In this document: positions 1 to 7,947 of the stretch, one piece after another
Position numbering within the stretch: position 1 is the first letter of the stretch
Layout of the letters: each line of letters opens with the position of its first letter
The notes under the pieces: model-generated
Database searches by the model: none
The model's input: only the letters and a program-made list of their open reading frames with translations
What the model was told of the DNA's origin: nothing
Made by a program: the position numbers and the translations under genes
NCBI GenBank assembly: GCA_003243275.1
Contig: QFQR01000001.1
Coordinates: forward strand, 248,001 to 312,000
DNA: 64,000 bases
Reading direction: 5' to 3'
DNA from: Leifsonia xyli
GTDB taxonomy: Bacteria; Actinomycetota; Actinomycetes; Actinomycetales; Microbacteriaceae

Positions 1-963
1 CCCTACGCGATCCTCTACCCCGAGGCCGCTGGCACGACCGTCGAATGGATCGACCGCGACCACGAGTTCGTGGGCACCGCGGGCGCGCCAGAGGACCGGG
101 CCGCCGCGAACGCGTGGACGCGCTTCGAGAAGGCGCTCCACATCCGCCTCGACGGCGACGCCGACACCCTCACGGTGACCCGCGCCGGCCTCGGGGATGC
201 GCCGCGCGCCGCCCACACGGTCATCACGGCGGCGAAGGGCGCCACCGGCCTCGTCGTGCTCGACAGCCGGGGAGATGCCAAGCTCACCGAGAACCTCGAG
301 ATCGTGCTCGACGCGGACGCGAAGCTGACCGTCGTGTCGGTGCAGGAGTGGAACGACACCGCGCTGCACCTCGCGAGCCAGTTCGCCCGCATCGGACACG
401 GCGCGAGCCTCACGCACATCGTCGTCTCGCTCGGCGGGGAGGTCGTGCGGGTGAACCCCACCGCCCACCTCGCGGAAGACGGGGCAGAGGCTGAGCTCTA
501 CGGCCTCTACTTCGCGGATGCCGCCCAGCACCTCGAACAGCAGGTCTACGTCGACCACGACGCCCCGCACACCCGCAGCCGGGTCAGCTACAAGGGTGCG
601 CTGAGCGGCGAGGGCGCGCACACGGTCTGGATCGGCGACGTGCTGATCCGCCGCAGCGCGACCGGAACCGACAGCTACGAGCAGAACCGCAACCTCGTGC
701 TCTCCGACGGCACCCGCGCCGACTCGATCCCGAACCTCGAGATCGAGACGGGCGACATCCTGGGCGCGGGGCACGCATCCGCCACCGGGCGCTTCGACGA
801 CGAGCAGCTGTTCTACCTGCAGGCGCGCGGCATCACCGAGGACGAGGCACGCCGCCTCGTCGTGCTCGGCTTCCTCAGCGAGATCGTGCAGAAGATCGGC
901 GAACCCGTGCTCGAGGCGCGCCTGCACGAGGCGCTCGAAGCCGAGCTGCAGGCGGCCAGATGA
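1..963 (+). CDS. sufD: Fe-S cluster assembly protein SufD (5' end outside window)
   Basis: SufD is a scaffold subunit of the SUF Fe-S assembly complex (SufBC2D) and works with SufB and the ATPase SufC in the cytoplasm. About 320 residues are visible. The reading frame is open from base 1, so the N-terminus lies outside the window; a GTG at 70 is an internal Val codon, not the start. The C-terminal part has the beta-helix core and the conserved SufB/SufD ending, with the phrases SDGTRADSIPNLEI, GHASATGRFD and FYLQARGI followed by the helix beginning DEARRLVV. Its stop overlaps the next start (ATGA), which indicates translational coupling. sufB is expected immediately upstream. Confidence 0.95.
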   Translation, partial: PYAILYPEAAGTTVEWIDRDHEFVGTAGAPEDRAAANAWTRFEKALHIRLDGDADTLTVTRAGLGDAPRAAHTVITAAKGATGLVVLDSRGDAKLTENLEIVLDADAKLTVVSVQEWNDTALHLASQFARIGHGASLTHIVVSLGGEVVRVNPTAHLAEDGAEAELYGLYFADAAQHLEQQVYVDHDAPHTRSRVSYKGALSGEGAHTVWIGDVLIRRSATGTDSYEQNRNLVLSDGTRADSIPNLEIETGDILGAGHASATGRFDDEQLFYLQARGITEDEARRLVVLGFLSEIVQKIGEPVLEARLHEALEAELQAAR

Positions 964-1286
964 GCGCGCAGAAGGTGTGCTCGGTCGAGGAGCTCTCGCC
1001 CGCGACCGCGCGCCGCGTGGTGCTCGACGGCGTGCCGATCGCGGTCGTGCGCGACTCGGCCGGCGCGGTGCACGCCATCGGCGACACCTGCACCCACGGC
1101 GAGATCTCCCTCTCCGAGGGCTTCGTGGAAGATGACGGGCTCGAATGCTGGGCGCACGGCTCCAAGTTCTCGCTCACCACCGGCAAGCCCCAGAACCTCC
1201 CGGCCTACGAGCCGGTTCCCGTCTTCGCGGTCGAGATCATCGACGGCGACGTATACATCGACCCGGCCGTGCGGCTCGCGGTCTGA
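960..1286 (+). CDS. Rieske [2Fe-2S] ferredoxin of the suf operon
   Basis: This 108-residue protein is a small, soluble Rieske-type ferredoxin of the kind annotated as non-heme iron oxygenase ferredoxin subunit. The cluster ligands are visible as a CTHG box near residue 49 and a CWAHG box near residue 69, the CxH...CxxH pattern of Rieske proteins. It overlaps sufD by 4 bases and lies 11 bases before sufC, so it is co-transcribed with the assembly genes. Rieske genes at this place in suf operons recur in actinobacteria. The likely role is electron supply or cluster transfer for Fe-S assembly, but that is inference from position. Confidence 0.9.
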   Translation: MSAQKVCSVEELSPATARRVVLDGVPIAVVRDSAGAVHAIGDTCTHGEISLSEGFVEDDGLECWAHGSKFSLTTGKPQNLPAYEPVPVFAVEIIDGDVYIDPAVRLAV

Positions 1287-1297
1287 AAGGCCATCTC

Positions 1298-2056
1298 ATG
1301 TCCACTCTGGAAATCCGCGACCTCAAGGTCTCCATCGAGACCGACCAGGGCACCAAGCACATCCTCAAGGGTGTCGACCTCACCATCCAGGAGGGCGAGA
1401 TCCACGCCGTCATGGGCCCGAACGGCTCGGGCAAGTCGACCCTCGCGTACACGATCGCCGGCCACCCGCGCTACCACGTCGAAGGGGGGACGATCACCTT
1501 CGACGGCCAGGACGTGCTCGCCATGACCGTCGACGAGCGCGCCCGCGCCGGCGTCTTCCTCGCGATGCAGTACCCGGTCGAGATCCCCGGCGTCACGGTC
1601 ACCAACTTCCTGCGCACCGCCAAGACCGCGATCGACGGCGAGGAGCCCTCGATCCGGCACTGGGGCGGCACCGTCAAGGAGGCCATGGCCAAGCTGCGCA
1701 TGGACCCCTCGTTCGCCGCGCGCAACGTCAACGAGGGCTTCTCGGGCGGCGAGAAGAAGCGTCACGAGGTGCTGCAGCTCGAACTGCTGAAGCCGAAGTT
1801 CGCGGTGCTCGACGAGACCGACTCCGGGCTCGACGTCGACGCGCTCAAGATCGTCTCCGAGGGCGTCAACCGCGCCCACCAGGAGACCGGTCTCGGCGTG
1901 CTCCTGATCACCCACTACACGCGCATCCTGCGCTACATCAAGCCCGACTTCGTGCACGTCTTCGTCGACGGCAAGGTCGCCGAGGAGGGCGGCCCGGAGC
2001 TCGCCGAGCGCCTGGAAGACGAGGGCTACGACCGCTACCTCGTCGCCCAGGCGTGA
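1298..2056 (+). CDS. sufC: Fe-S cluster assembly ATPase SufC
   Basis: SufC is the ABC-type ATPase that drives conformational change of the SufB-SufD scaffold. The 252 residues show Walker A (GPNGSGKST), an ABC signature of the SufC type (FSGGEKKRHEVLQ), Walker B ending in DETDSGLD, and the H-loop ITHYTR. The DETDSGLDVDALK segment is typical of SufC rather than transporter ATPases. The ATG at 1298 is chosen because it follows a GAAAGG ribosome-binding site and begins at the first beta strand (MSTLEIRDLK). The open frame extends further upstream only as a shadow of the Rieske gene. Confidence 0.96.
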   Translation: MSTLEIRDLKVSIETDQGTKHILKGVDLTIQEGEIHAVMGPNGSGKSTLAYTIAGHPRYHVEGGTITFDGQDVLAMTVDERARAGVFLAMQYPVEIPGVTVTNFLRTAKTAIDGEEPSIRHWGGTVKEAMAKLRMDPSFAARNVNEGFSGGEKKRHEVLQLELLKPKFAVLDETDSGLDVDALKIVSEGVNRAHQETGLGVLLITHYTRILRYIKPDFVHVFVDGKVAEEGGPELAERLEDEGYDRYLVAQA

Positions 2057-2071
2057 GCCCGGCGTCCCGCG

Positions 2072-2077
2072 TAGCCT
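2072..2077 (+). promoter_or_regulatory. -10 hexamer TAGCCT of a leaderless start
   Basis: TAGCCT ends 6 bases before the ATG at 2084, so the predicted transcription start falls at or next to the start codon. No Shine-Dalgarno sequence lies in the gap. No good -35 box is visible. Confidence 0.5.
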
Positions 2078-2083
2078 AGAGAC

Positions 2084-2413
2084 ATGGCCACCTCGCTCGA
2101 GCCCGCGCTCTTCGACCAGGTCGAAGAGGGGATGAAAGATGTCATCGACCCCGAACTCGGCGTCAACGTCGTCGACCTGGGTCTCGTCTACGACTTCGCC
2201 TGGGACGAGGAGAACGACGCGCTCGTCATCTCGATGACGCTCACCTCGGCCGGATGTCCGCTCACCGACGTCATCGAGGAGCAGATCTCGCAGGCGCTCG
2301 ACGGGATCGTCGAGCGGTTCCGCATCAACTGGGTGTGGATGCCGCCGTGGGGTCCCGAGCGCATCACCGACGACGGGCGCGACATGATGCGCGCGATCGG
2401 GTTCTCGATCTAG
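2084..2413 (+). CDS. SufT-like metal-sulfur cluster assembly factor (DUF59/MIP18 family)
   Basis: A 109-residue protein of the DUF59/MIP18 family, which includes SufT and PaaD-like Fe-S maturation factors. The family hallmarks are visible: DPELGVNVVDLGLVYD near the N-terminus and TLTSAGCPLTDVIEEQI in the middle, whose Cys is the conserved, probably functional cysteine. The C-terminal WMPPWGPERIT box is also typical. It closes the suf cluster, 27 bases after sufC, and probably helps deliver or mature Fe-S clusters. A TAGCCT hexamer ends 6 bases before the ATG, suggesting an additional leaderless transcript. The neighbouring gene is convergent. Confidence 0.92.
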   Translation: MATSLEPALFDQVEEGMKDVIDPELGVNVVDLGLVYDFAWDEENDALVISMTLTSAGCPLTDVIEEQISQALDGIVERFRINWVWMPPWGPERITDDGRDMMRAIGFSI

Positions 2414-2424
2414 GCACCGCCACC

Positions 2425-3045
2425 TCAGGTGGTCGAGGAGCGCCGCGCTGCGTCGCGTCGCGCGACCACCGCCTCGGATGCCAGCTCCAGCCCGGAGAGC
2501 AGCAGTTCCGCACCCAACCGGAACGTGGCATCCGAGGGATCGGGCGCATCCGGTGCCACGGCGCCCAGCGAGTCGGCCTGCAACCGCTGCTGCACGAGCG
2601 TGGCGTCGCCGAGGATGAGGTGCAGCAGCGCCGTCGCGACCAGCCCCGCCGTCTCCCGGTCGTGCCCGCGCTCCAGCGCCGCGGCGAGCCGTGCGTGCGC
2701 GGCATCCGATCCGAGTCCGAGCGCGCGCGTGCTCAGCACCACCTCCGCGCCGTCACGATAGGCCAGCAGCGCGTCGCGCACGTTCGCCGCCTCGGTGAGC
2801 GTCGCCGCGTACCAGCCGAGCTCGGGGGAGGGTGCGGGTCGCGCCGCCTCCAGGATGCGATCGGCGACGGCCGCGAGGAGGCTCTGCTTGTTCTCGAAGT
2901 GGTGGTAGAGCGCGCTCGGCTGCACCTCGAGGGCGCCGGCAAGCCGCCGCATGGTCAGCTCCGGCAGCCCCCACTCGTCGAGGATGCGCAATGCCGCGTC
3001 GACGACGGATGCCCGATCGTTGCGCACATGCGGCTCGGGGCTCAT
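2425..3045 (-). CDS. bioQ: TetR-family repressor, BioQ-like regulator of biotin transport
   Basis: The protein has about 206 residues. An N-terminal TetR helix-turn-helix (RASVVDAALRIL, LTMRRLAGAL, VQPSALYHHFENKQSLL) is followed by an all-helical ligand/dimer domain. It faces bioY-bioM-bioN, and the shared 68-base gap holds two TGAAC-N3-GTTCA palindromes. BioQ, the TetR repressor of biotin genes in Corynebacterium and Mycobacterium, is known to bind TGAAC-N3-GTTAC-type sites, so the BioQ call rests on operator plus neighbours. ATG 3045 is preferred because a TATAGT hexamer (complement of 3053-3058) ends 7 bases before it, suggesting a leaderless message. An in-frame GTG at 3054 would overlap that hexamer. 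Confidence 0.82.
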   Translation of the reverse strand: MSPEPHVRNDRASVVDAALRILDEWGLPELTMRRLAGALEVQPSALYHHFENKQSLLAAVADRILEAARPAPSPELGWYAATLTEAANVRDALLAYRDGAEVVLSTRALGLGSDAAHARLAAALERGHDRETAGLVATALLHLILGDATLVQQRLQADSLGAVAPDAPDPSDATFRLGAELLLSGLELASEAVVARRDAARRSSTT

Positions 3046-3058
3046 GCGTCTCACTATA

Positions 3059-3088
3059 CTGAACGTCGTTCACCTGAACACTGTTCAG
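3059..3088. promoter_or_regulatory. Tandem BioQ-type operators between bioQ and bioY
   Basis: Two 13-bp palindromes lie in tandem: TGAACGTCGTTCA at 3060-3072 and TGAACACTGTTCA at 3075-3087. Their centres are 15 bases apart. The second extends to a 15-bp palindrome with flanking C/G. They directly abut a TATA-containing stretch (3053-3060) that reads TATAGT towards the regulator and TATACT towards bioY. One dimer array could therefore repress both genes. The match to the known BioQ motif is by half-site TGAAC/GTTCA. Confidence 0.8.
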
Positions 3089-3113
3089 CCACCGATCGCG
3101 AGGACCCGCCACC

Positions 3114-3734
3114 ATGACCGACCGCATCCGCCGCTTCGACACCCGCGATATCGCCCGCATCGCCGTCTTCGCCGCCATCATCGCCGCGCTCGGCCTCATC
3201 GGGCCGATCCCGATGCCAGGCCTCGTGCCGATCACCGCGCAGACGCTCGGCGTGATCCTCGCAGGCACCGTGCTCGGCGCCTGGCGCGGTGCGGCAGCCG
3301 TGCTCGTGTTCGAGGTGCTCGTGCTGATCGGCCTGCCGCTGCTCTCCGGCGGCCACGGCGGAGCCGCAGTCTTCGTCGGCGCGACCGCCGGCTACCTCAT
3401 CGGCTGGATCCCCGGAGCGTTCGTCACGGGCCTCATCGCACACGGCGGCCGCCGCGGACTCTCCTGGTGGCGGGTGGCGCTCGGCGGGATCGTCGGCGGC
3501 ATCGTCGTCGTCTACGCCGTCGGCATCCCCGGCGTCACCCTCGTCACGGGCACGCCGCTCACCGAGTCGTTCCTCATGAGTCTGGTGTTCATCCCGGGCG
3601 ACCTCATCAAGGTCGCGGTCGCCACCGCACTCACCATGGCGCTCTGGAAGGCCTACCCGCCGGTGTTCGGCATCCGCCGCAAGCGCCGCACCGCACCGCA
3701 GTCGGCCGCCGCGGAGGAGCCCGCGACCCGATGA
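3114..3734 (+). CDS. bioY: Biotin ECF transporter substrate-binding protein BioY
   Basis: BioY is the membrane S-component that binds biotin in the ECF-type importer BioMNY. The 206 residues have five to six hydrophobic segments, the N-terminal IARIAVFAAIIAALGLI helix, the family box IPMPGLVPITAQTLGVILAG and a Gly-rich GGHGGAAVFVGATAGYLIGW. These are standard BioY features. The C-terminus is basic (IRRKRRTAP). The gene starts 26 bases after the second BioQ-type operator and overlaps bioM by ATGA, so the three transporter genes form one operon repressed by the TetR protein. Confidence 0.95.
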   Translation: MTDRIRRFDTRDIARIAVFAAIIAALGLIGPIPMPGLVPITAQTLGVILAGTVLGAWRGAAAVLVFEVLVLIGLPLLSGGHGGAAVFVGATAGYLIGWIPGAFVTGLIAHGGRRGLSWWRVALGGIVGGIVVVYAVGIPGVTLVTGTPLTESFLMSLVFIPGDLIKVAVATALTMALWKAYPPVFGIRRKRRTAPQSAAAEEPATR

Positions 3735-4438
3735 CGGATGGCGACGCCCGTGCCGACCGCGAGATCGCCGTCGACGGCCTCGCGGTCGAGCTCGACGGCC
3801 GCCTCGTGCTCGACGACGTCACCGTGCGCCTCGACCAGCACCGGATCGCGGTGGTCGGGGCCAACGGCTCCGGCAAGTCGACCTTCGCCCGGGTGCTCGA
3901 CGGTCTGGTGACGCCCAGCCGCGGCACCGTCACGGTGCACGGCTTCGACGTCGTCCGACAGCTCAGGTCGGTGCGGGCGCAGGTCGGCTTCGTGTTCACC
4001 AACCCCGACGCGCAGATCCTGATGCCGACGGTCGCCGAAGACGTGCGGCTGTCGTTGCGGGGGAGCGGTCTCGACCGAGCCGCCGTCGACGCGCGCGTCG
4101 CATCCGTGCTCGCCGCCTACGGACTGGCCGACCTCGCCGACGCGCCCGCCTACAGCCTCTCCGGCGGGCAGAAGCAGCTGCTCGCCCTCGCGGCGGTGCT
4201 CGTGCGTGGCCCCCGACTCGTGATCGCGGACGAGCCGACCACGCTGCTCGACCTCGGCAACGCACGGCGTATCGGCGAACTGCTCATCGACGAGCTCGAC
4301 GCGCAGGTGATGATCGTCACCCACGACCTCGAACTCGCCGCCCGCTGCGACGTGGCGCTGCGCTTCCACGAGGGCCGGCTCGTCGAGGTGGGGGAGCCAG
4401 CGGATGTGGTGGCGCGCTACCGCCGGGAGTTCGCGTGA
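3731..4438 (+). CDS. bioM: Biotin ECF transporter ATPase BioM
   Basis: BioM is the energy-coupling ATPase of the biotin importer. The 235 residues carry Walker A (GANGSGKST), a Q-loop in VGFVFTNPDAQ (the NPDAQ box is typical of ECF ATPases), the signature YSLSGGQKQLLALA, Walker B ending in IADEPTTLLD and the switch His in IVTHDLE. The ATG at 3731 overlaps the bioY stop. The stop in turn overlaps the GTG of bioN, so translation of all three is coupled. The order Y-M-N matches actinobacterial biotin operons. Confidence 0.95.
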   Translation: MTDGDARADREIAVDGLAVELDGRLVLDDVTVRLDQHRIAVVGANGSGKSTFARVLDGLVTPSRGTVTVHGFDVVRQLRSVRAQVGFVFTNPDAQILMPTVAEDVRLSLRGSGLDRAAVDARVASVLAAYGLADLADAPAYSLSGGQKQLLALAAVLVRGPRLVIADEPTTLLDLGNARRIGELLIDELDAQVMIVTHDLELAARCDVALRFHEGRLVEVGEPADVVARYRREFA

Positions 4439-5028
4439 TCTCGCTCTACCGGCCCGGGCGCAGCATCCTGCACCGGGTGCCCGCGTGGCTGAAGCTGCTG
4501 GGGCTCACCGTGCTCTCGCTCCTCATCTCGCTGTACCCGCACACCGGCCTCTCGCTCGGGGCGACCGGCCTTCTCGTGGTCGCGTTGTACGCGCTCGCCC
4601 TCCTCCCGCCGACCGTGCTGCTGCGGCAGCTGTGGCTCGCGAAGTGGGTCGTCGTGCTCATGGTCGCCACGCAGCTGCTGTTCCTCACCCCGGCCGACGC
4701 GCTCACCAACACCGTGCGGGTGGTCTCGATCGTGCTGCTCGCCGGCCTGCTCACGCTCACCACCCGCAGCGAGGATCTGCTGGCCGGCCTCGAGGCGGGC
4801 ATGCATCCGTTCGCGCGCTTCGGCGTCGACCCGCGCCGCGTCGGGCTCACCCTCTCGCTCGCGATCAGCATGCTGCCGGTCGTCGCCTCGATGGCGCAGC
4901 GCGTGCGGGATGCGCAGCGGGCGCGCGGTGTGCGGCTCGGGGTGCGCGCGGTGGTGCCGCTGCTCGTGCTCGCCCTCCGCCACGCCGACGAGGTGGCCGA
5001 CGCACTCTCCGCCCGCGGCGCCGACTGA
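4435..5028 (+). CDS. bioN: Biotin ECF transporter transmembrane coupling protein BioN
   Basis: BioN is the EcfT-type membrane subunit that couples BioM to BioY. The 197 residues start at a GTG overlapping the bioM stop (GTGA). The N-terminal YRPGRSILHRVPAWLKLL is the characteristic EcfT opening, followed by four to five hydrophobic helices. A cytoplasmic coupling segment includes RDAQRARGVRLG, the A-R-G coupling-helix motif of EcfT. No other candidate T-component is nearby. Downstream is a C-rich 60-base stretch with no recognisable terminator. Confidence 0.93.
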   Translation: MISLYRPGRSILHRVPAWLKLLGLTVLSLLISLYPHTGLSLGATGLLVVALYALALLPPTVLLRQLWLAKWVVVLMVATQLLFLTPADALTNTVRVVSIVLLAGLLTLTTRSEDLLAGLEAGMHPFARFGVDPRRVGLTLSLAISMLPVVASMAQRVRDAQRARGVRLGVRAVVPLLVLALRHADEVADALSARGAD

Positions 5029-5093
5029 GCCCCCCCCTCCCGCCTCCCCGCCATCCCCCCCTCCCCGCCACCCGATCCTCGCCGTGGGTGTTC

Positions 5094-5167
5094 GCCAAAC
5101 GCTGCAGCGTTCGGCCCCGCGCGCCGTTGATCTCTGCCGCATCCCGCTAAGGGCTACAGCGTTTGGC
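5094..5167. repeat. 11-bp inverted repeat with a nested 14-bp palindrome
   Basis: GCCAAACGCTG at 5094-5104 is perfectly complementary to CAGCGTTTGGC at 5157-5167. Within the left arm, AACGCTGCAGCGTT (5098-5111) is itself a perfect 14-bp palindrome. The unit CAGCGTT thus occurs twice, 50 bases apart. It lies in the 207-base gap between bioN and the ABC-F gene, just before a TAGACT hexamer at 5177-5182 that could be the ABC-F promoter. It could be an operator pair or the relic of a terminator. No T tract follows. Confidence 0.55.
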
Positions 5168-5235
5168 AACACGACCTAGACTGGGATGCTGGCTCTTCAG
5201 CCGCTTCCCTCCCACCTTCTCGAACGGATACCGCT

Positions 5236-6834
5236 GTGCTTGCCGTGCATGACCTCGAGATCCGCGTCGGGGCACGCACCCTCATGTCGGAGGTCGCCTT
5301 CCGCGTCGACAAGGGCGACAAGGTCGGCCTCGTCGGCCGCAACGGCGCGGGCAAGACGACGCTCACCAAGACGCTCGCGGGGGAGACCCTGCCCACCGCG
5401 GGGAAGATCGACCGCACCGGCGAGATCGGATACCTGCCGCAGGATCCCCGCTCGGGCGACCCCGAGGAGACGGCGCGCACCCGCATCCTGAACGCGCGCG
5501 GTCTCGGCAAGGTCGTCGCCGACCTCCGCGCCACGACCGAGGAGATGGCGAGCCCGGATGCCGCGGTATCGGAGGCGGCGATGGCCCGCTACGGCCGCCT
5601 CGAGGATCGCTTCCTCGCCCTCGGCGGCTACGCGGCGGAGGCCGAAGCCGCAGCGATCGCCTCCAACCTGGCGCTACCCGACCGCATCCTCGACCAACAG
5701 CTCAAGACGCTCTCGGGCGGCCAGCGGCGACGCATCGAGCTCGCCCGCATCCTGTTCTCGGGTGCCGAGACGATGATCCTCGACGAACCCACCAACCACC
5801 TCGACGCCGACTCGGTGGTGTGGCTGCGCGAGTTCCTGAAGGCGTACCAGGGCGGCGTGATCGTCATCAGCCACGACGTCGACCTCGTGGAGGAGGTCGT
5901 CAACAAGGTCTTCTACCTCGACGCCAACCGTCAGGTGATCGACATCTACAACATGGGCTGGCGGCACTACCTCAAGCAGCGCGAAGCCGATCAGGAGCGC
6001 CGCAAGAAGGAGCGCGTCAACGTCGAGAAGAAGGCGACCGCGCTCCAACTGCAGGCGGCCCGCTTCGGCGCCAAGGCCTCCAAGGCGGCCGCCGCGCACC
6101 AGATGGTGGCACGCGCCGAGAAGATGCTCTCCGGCCTTGAGGAGGAGCGTGCCGTCGACCGGGTCGCCAAGCTGCGCTTCCCGGAACCGGCACCCTGCGG
6201 CAAGACGCCGATCACGGCATCCGACCTCTCGAAGTCATACGGCTCGCTCGAGATCTTCACGGCGGTCGACCTCGCGATCGACCGCGGATCGAAGGTCGTG
6301 GTGCTCGGGCTCAACGGTGCGGGCAAGACGACGCTGCTGCGCATCCTCGCGGGCGTCGACAGGCCCGACACCGGGCACGTCGAACCGGGGCACGGGCTGC
6401 GCATCGGCTACTACGCGCAGGAGCACGAGACGATCGACGTGAACCGCACGGTGCTGCAGAACATGGTGGCCGCATCCCCGAACCTCACCGAGACGGAGGC
6501 GCGCAAGGTGCTCGGCTCCTTCCTGTTCACGGGGGATGACGGGCACAAGCCCGCCGGCGTGCTGTCGGGCGGCGAGAAGACGCGCCTCGCACTCGCGATG
6601 ATCGTCGTGTCGGGTGCCAACGTGCTGCTGCTGGACGAGCCCACCAACAACCTCGACCCCGCCTCGCGCGAGGAGATCCTCGGGGCGCTGGCGGGCTACA
6701 GCGGCGCCGTCGTGCTCGTCTCGCACGACGAGGGTGCGGTGGAGGCGCTCAACCCCGAGCGGGTGCTCATCCTGCCGGACGGCGTCGAGGACCACTGGAA
6801 CCCCGACTACGCGGAGCTCATCTCGATCAGCTGA
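5236..6834 (+). CDS. ABC-F family ATP-binding protein (ribosome-associated translation factor type)
   Basis: This 532-residue protein has two ABC ATPase domains and no membrane segment, as in the ABC-F family, which acts on the ribosome in translation or antibiotic protection. Walker A motifs lie near residue 34 (GRNGAGKTT) and near 357 (GLNGAGKTT). Signatures are LSGGQRRRIELARIL and LSGGEKTRLALAM, with Walker B in ILDEPTNHLD and LLDEPTNNLD. The Lys/Arg-rich linker between the domains (QERRKKERVNVEKK) is the P-site tRNA-interaction motif. The GTG start is chosen because it begins at the first beta strand. A housekeeping rather than resistance role is inferred from the chromosomal context. Confidence 0.93.
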   Translation: MLAVHDLEIRVGARTLMSEVAFRVDKGDKVGLVGRNGAGKTTLTKTLAGETLPTAGKIDRTGEIGYLPQDPRSGDPEETARTRILNARGLGKVVADLRATTEEMASPDAAVSEAAMARYGRLEDRFLALGGYAAEAEAAAIASNLALPDRILDQQLKTLSGGQRRRIELARILFSGAETMILDEPTNHLDADSVVWLREFLKAYQGGVIVISHDVDLVEEVVNKVFYLDANRQVIDIYNMGWRHYLKQREADQERRKKERVNVEKKATALQLQAARFGAKASKAAAAHQMVARAEKMLSGLEEERAVDRVAKLRFPEPAPCGKTPITASDLSKSYGSLEIFTAVDLAIDRGSKVVVLGLNGAGKTTLLRILAGVDRPDTGHVEPGHGLRIGYYAQEHETIDVNRTVLQNMVAASPNLTETEARKVLGSFLFTGDDGHKPAGVLSGGEKTRLALAMIVVSGANVLLLDEPTNNLDPASREEILGALAGYSGAVVLVSHDEGAVEALNPERVLILPDGVEDHWNPDYAELISIS

Positions 6835-6871
6835 GCCGGGCGCGACCCGCCGCAGCCCCCGCCGCGAGCAC

Positions 6872-7717
6872 TCAGCGCGCGTCGAGGCGGTCGAGGATCG
6901 CGTCCTCCACCTCGGCATCCGCATGTCGCCGCTTCGGGGCACGAGCCGCCGCCTGCTCCTCGACGGGAAGTGCCGCGATGCGCCGCTCCCTGCGCCACGC
7001 CCAGAAGAGCCCGACGAAGGCGAGCACCCCGAAAGCGATCCACTGCAGCGCATACGACAGGTGGGTCCCCTCACCCACCTCGGGACGAGGCGCCGCGATC
7101 GGCACCTCACCCACCGCAGGGTTCTCGCTCGCCATCACGGCGTACGCCCCCGTGTAGCCGTCGTCGCCCGTCGCCGACACGATCGTCGGCACGTCGATCG
7201 ACGAGATCTGCCCGGCGGGCGCGGTGCGACCCGGGAGGTTCGGCTCGCTGCCACGCAACCGCGCCACGACCGTCACCTCACCGGCCGGCGGCGCGGGAAT
7301 CGCATCCGGGAGGGAGTCGACCCCGTTGCCGAGCGGCAGCCAGCCCCGATCCACCACGATGACCGTGCCATCCGTCTGGCGAAGCGGCACCAGCTGGTGG
7401 AAGCCGGGCCTGCTGTTGAGCACGCGGTTGCGCACCAGCACGGCATCCGCGGCCAGATATTCGCCCTGCAGCTCCACGCGCGTCCACTCGTCGTCGTCAC
7501 GCCAGGCATCCAAGCGGGGGAGCACCTCGTCGATCGCGACGGGCGGGGCGTCGTAGTTCTGCTCCACCCGGAGGGCCTCCGCCTCCGACTCGGCACGGCG
7601 CGCCCACTGCCACCACGACAGCAGCCCACAGGTCATGGCGAACACGATGGTCAGCGCCAGATAGGCGCTCCACCGCCGCCAGCCGGTGATCGCCGCACGC
7701 TCACTCGTCTCGGTCAT
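6872..7717 (-). CDS. SURF1-family cytochrome oxidase assembly protein
   Basis: SURF1 proteins assist assembly of heme-copper cytochrome oxidase. The 281 residues have the expected layout: an N-terminal transmembrane helix (YLALTIVFAMTCGLLSWWQWARR), a periplasmic domain with GFHQLVPLR and VDRGWLPLG, and a C-terminal transmembrane helix (LQWIAFGVLAFVGLFWAWRRER) followed by a charged tail. The ATG at 7717 overlaps the stop of the preceding small gene. It is the third gene of an operon with DUF3099, and no oxidase subunit genes are in the window. Confidence 0.92.
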   Translation of the reverse strand: MTETSERAAITGWRRWSAYLALTIVFAMTCGLLSWWQWARRAESEAEALRVEQNYDAPPVAIDEVLPRLDAWRDDDEWTRVELQGEYLAADAVLVRNRVLNSRPGFHQLVPLRQTDGTVIVVDRGWLPLGNGVDSLPDAIPAPPAGEVTVVARLRGSEPNLPGRTAPAGQISSIDVPTIVSATGDDGYTGAYAVMASENPAVGEVPIAAPRPEVGEGTHLSYALQWIAFGVLAFVGLFWAWRRERRIAALPVEEQAAARAPKRRHADAEVEDAILDRLDAR

Positions 7718-7947
7718 GCCGGATCCGCCACCCGATCGAGCTCGACCTCGAGCGCCGTCACCTGCACGGGAAAGCCTCGCGTCGCCAGATACGCGGCGAG
7801 ACTCGCCCGATGCTCCTCGCACGCGAGCCACACCTTCACCCGCTCCGGTGTGTGGATACGGGGGTTGCGCCAGTTCACCCGGAAGGCCGCATCGCGTCCG
7901 CAGCCTGCCGAGGAGCAGCGGATGCCGACCTCACCGAAGCCGATCAC
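7714..7947 (-). CDS. Small conserved Cys-containing protein of unknown function
   Basis: A 77-residue protein starting at GTG 7947, which overlaps the stop of the upstream DUF3099 gene; its own stop overlaps the SURF1 start. Visible features are Cys residues in GIRCSSAGCGRDAAFRVNWRNP and a third in WLACEEHRASLAAYLATRG, a C-x4-C plus C-x2-H arrangement that could bind a metal. Similar actinobacterial proteins carry inconsistent names in annotations, and I assign no function. Tight overlaps on both sides argue that it is real and co-translated. A role linked to membrane or oxidase biogenesis is only positional inference. Confidence 0.75.
   Translation of the reverse strand: MIGFGEVGIRCSSAGCGRDAAFRVNWRNPRIHTPERVKVWLACEEHRASLAAYLATRGFPVQVTALEVELDRVADPA

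Noticed and set aside
1145..1297. Longer N-terminus for SufC
   Set aside because: The extension is a shadow of the Rieske gene in another frame; the ATG at 1298 has a ribosome-binding site and starts at the conserved strand.
5029..5093. C-rich stretch after bioN as a terminator
   Set aside because: It is a homopolymer-like run with no stem; no terminator is called.
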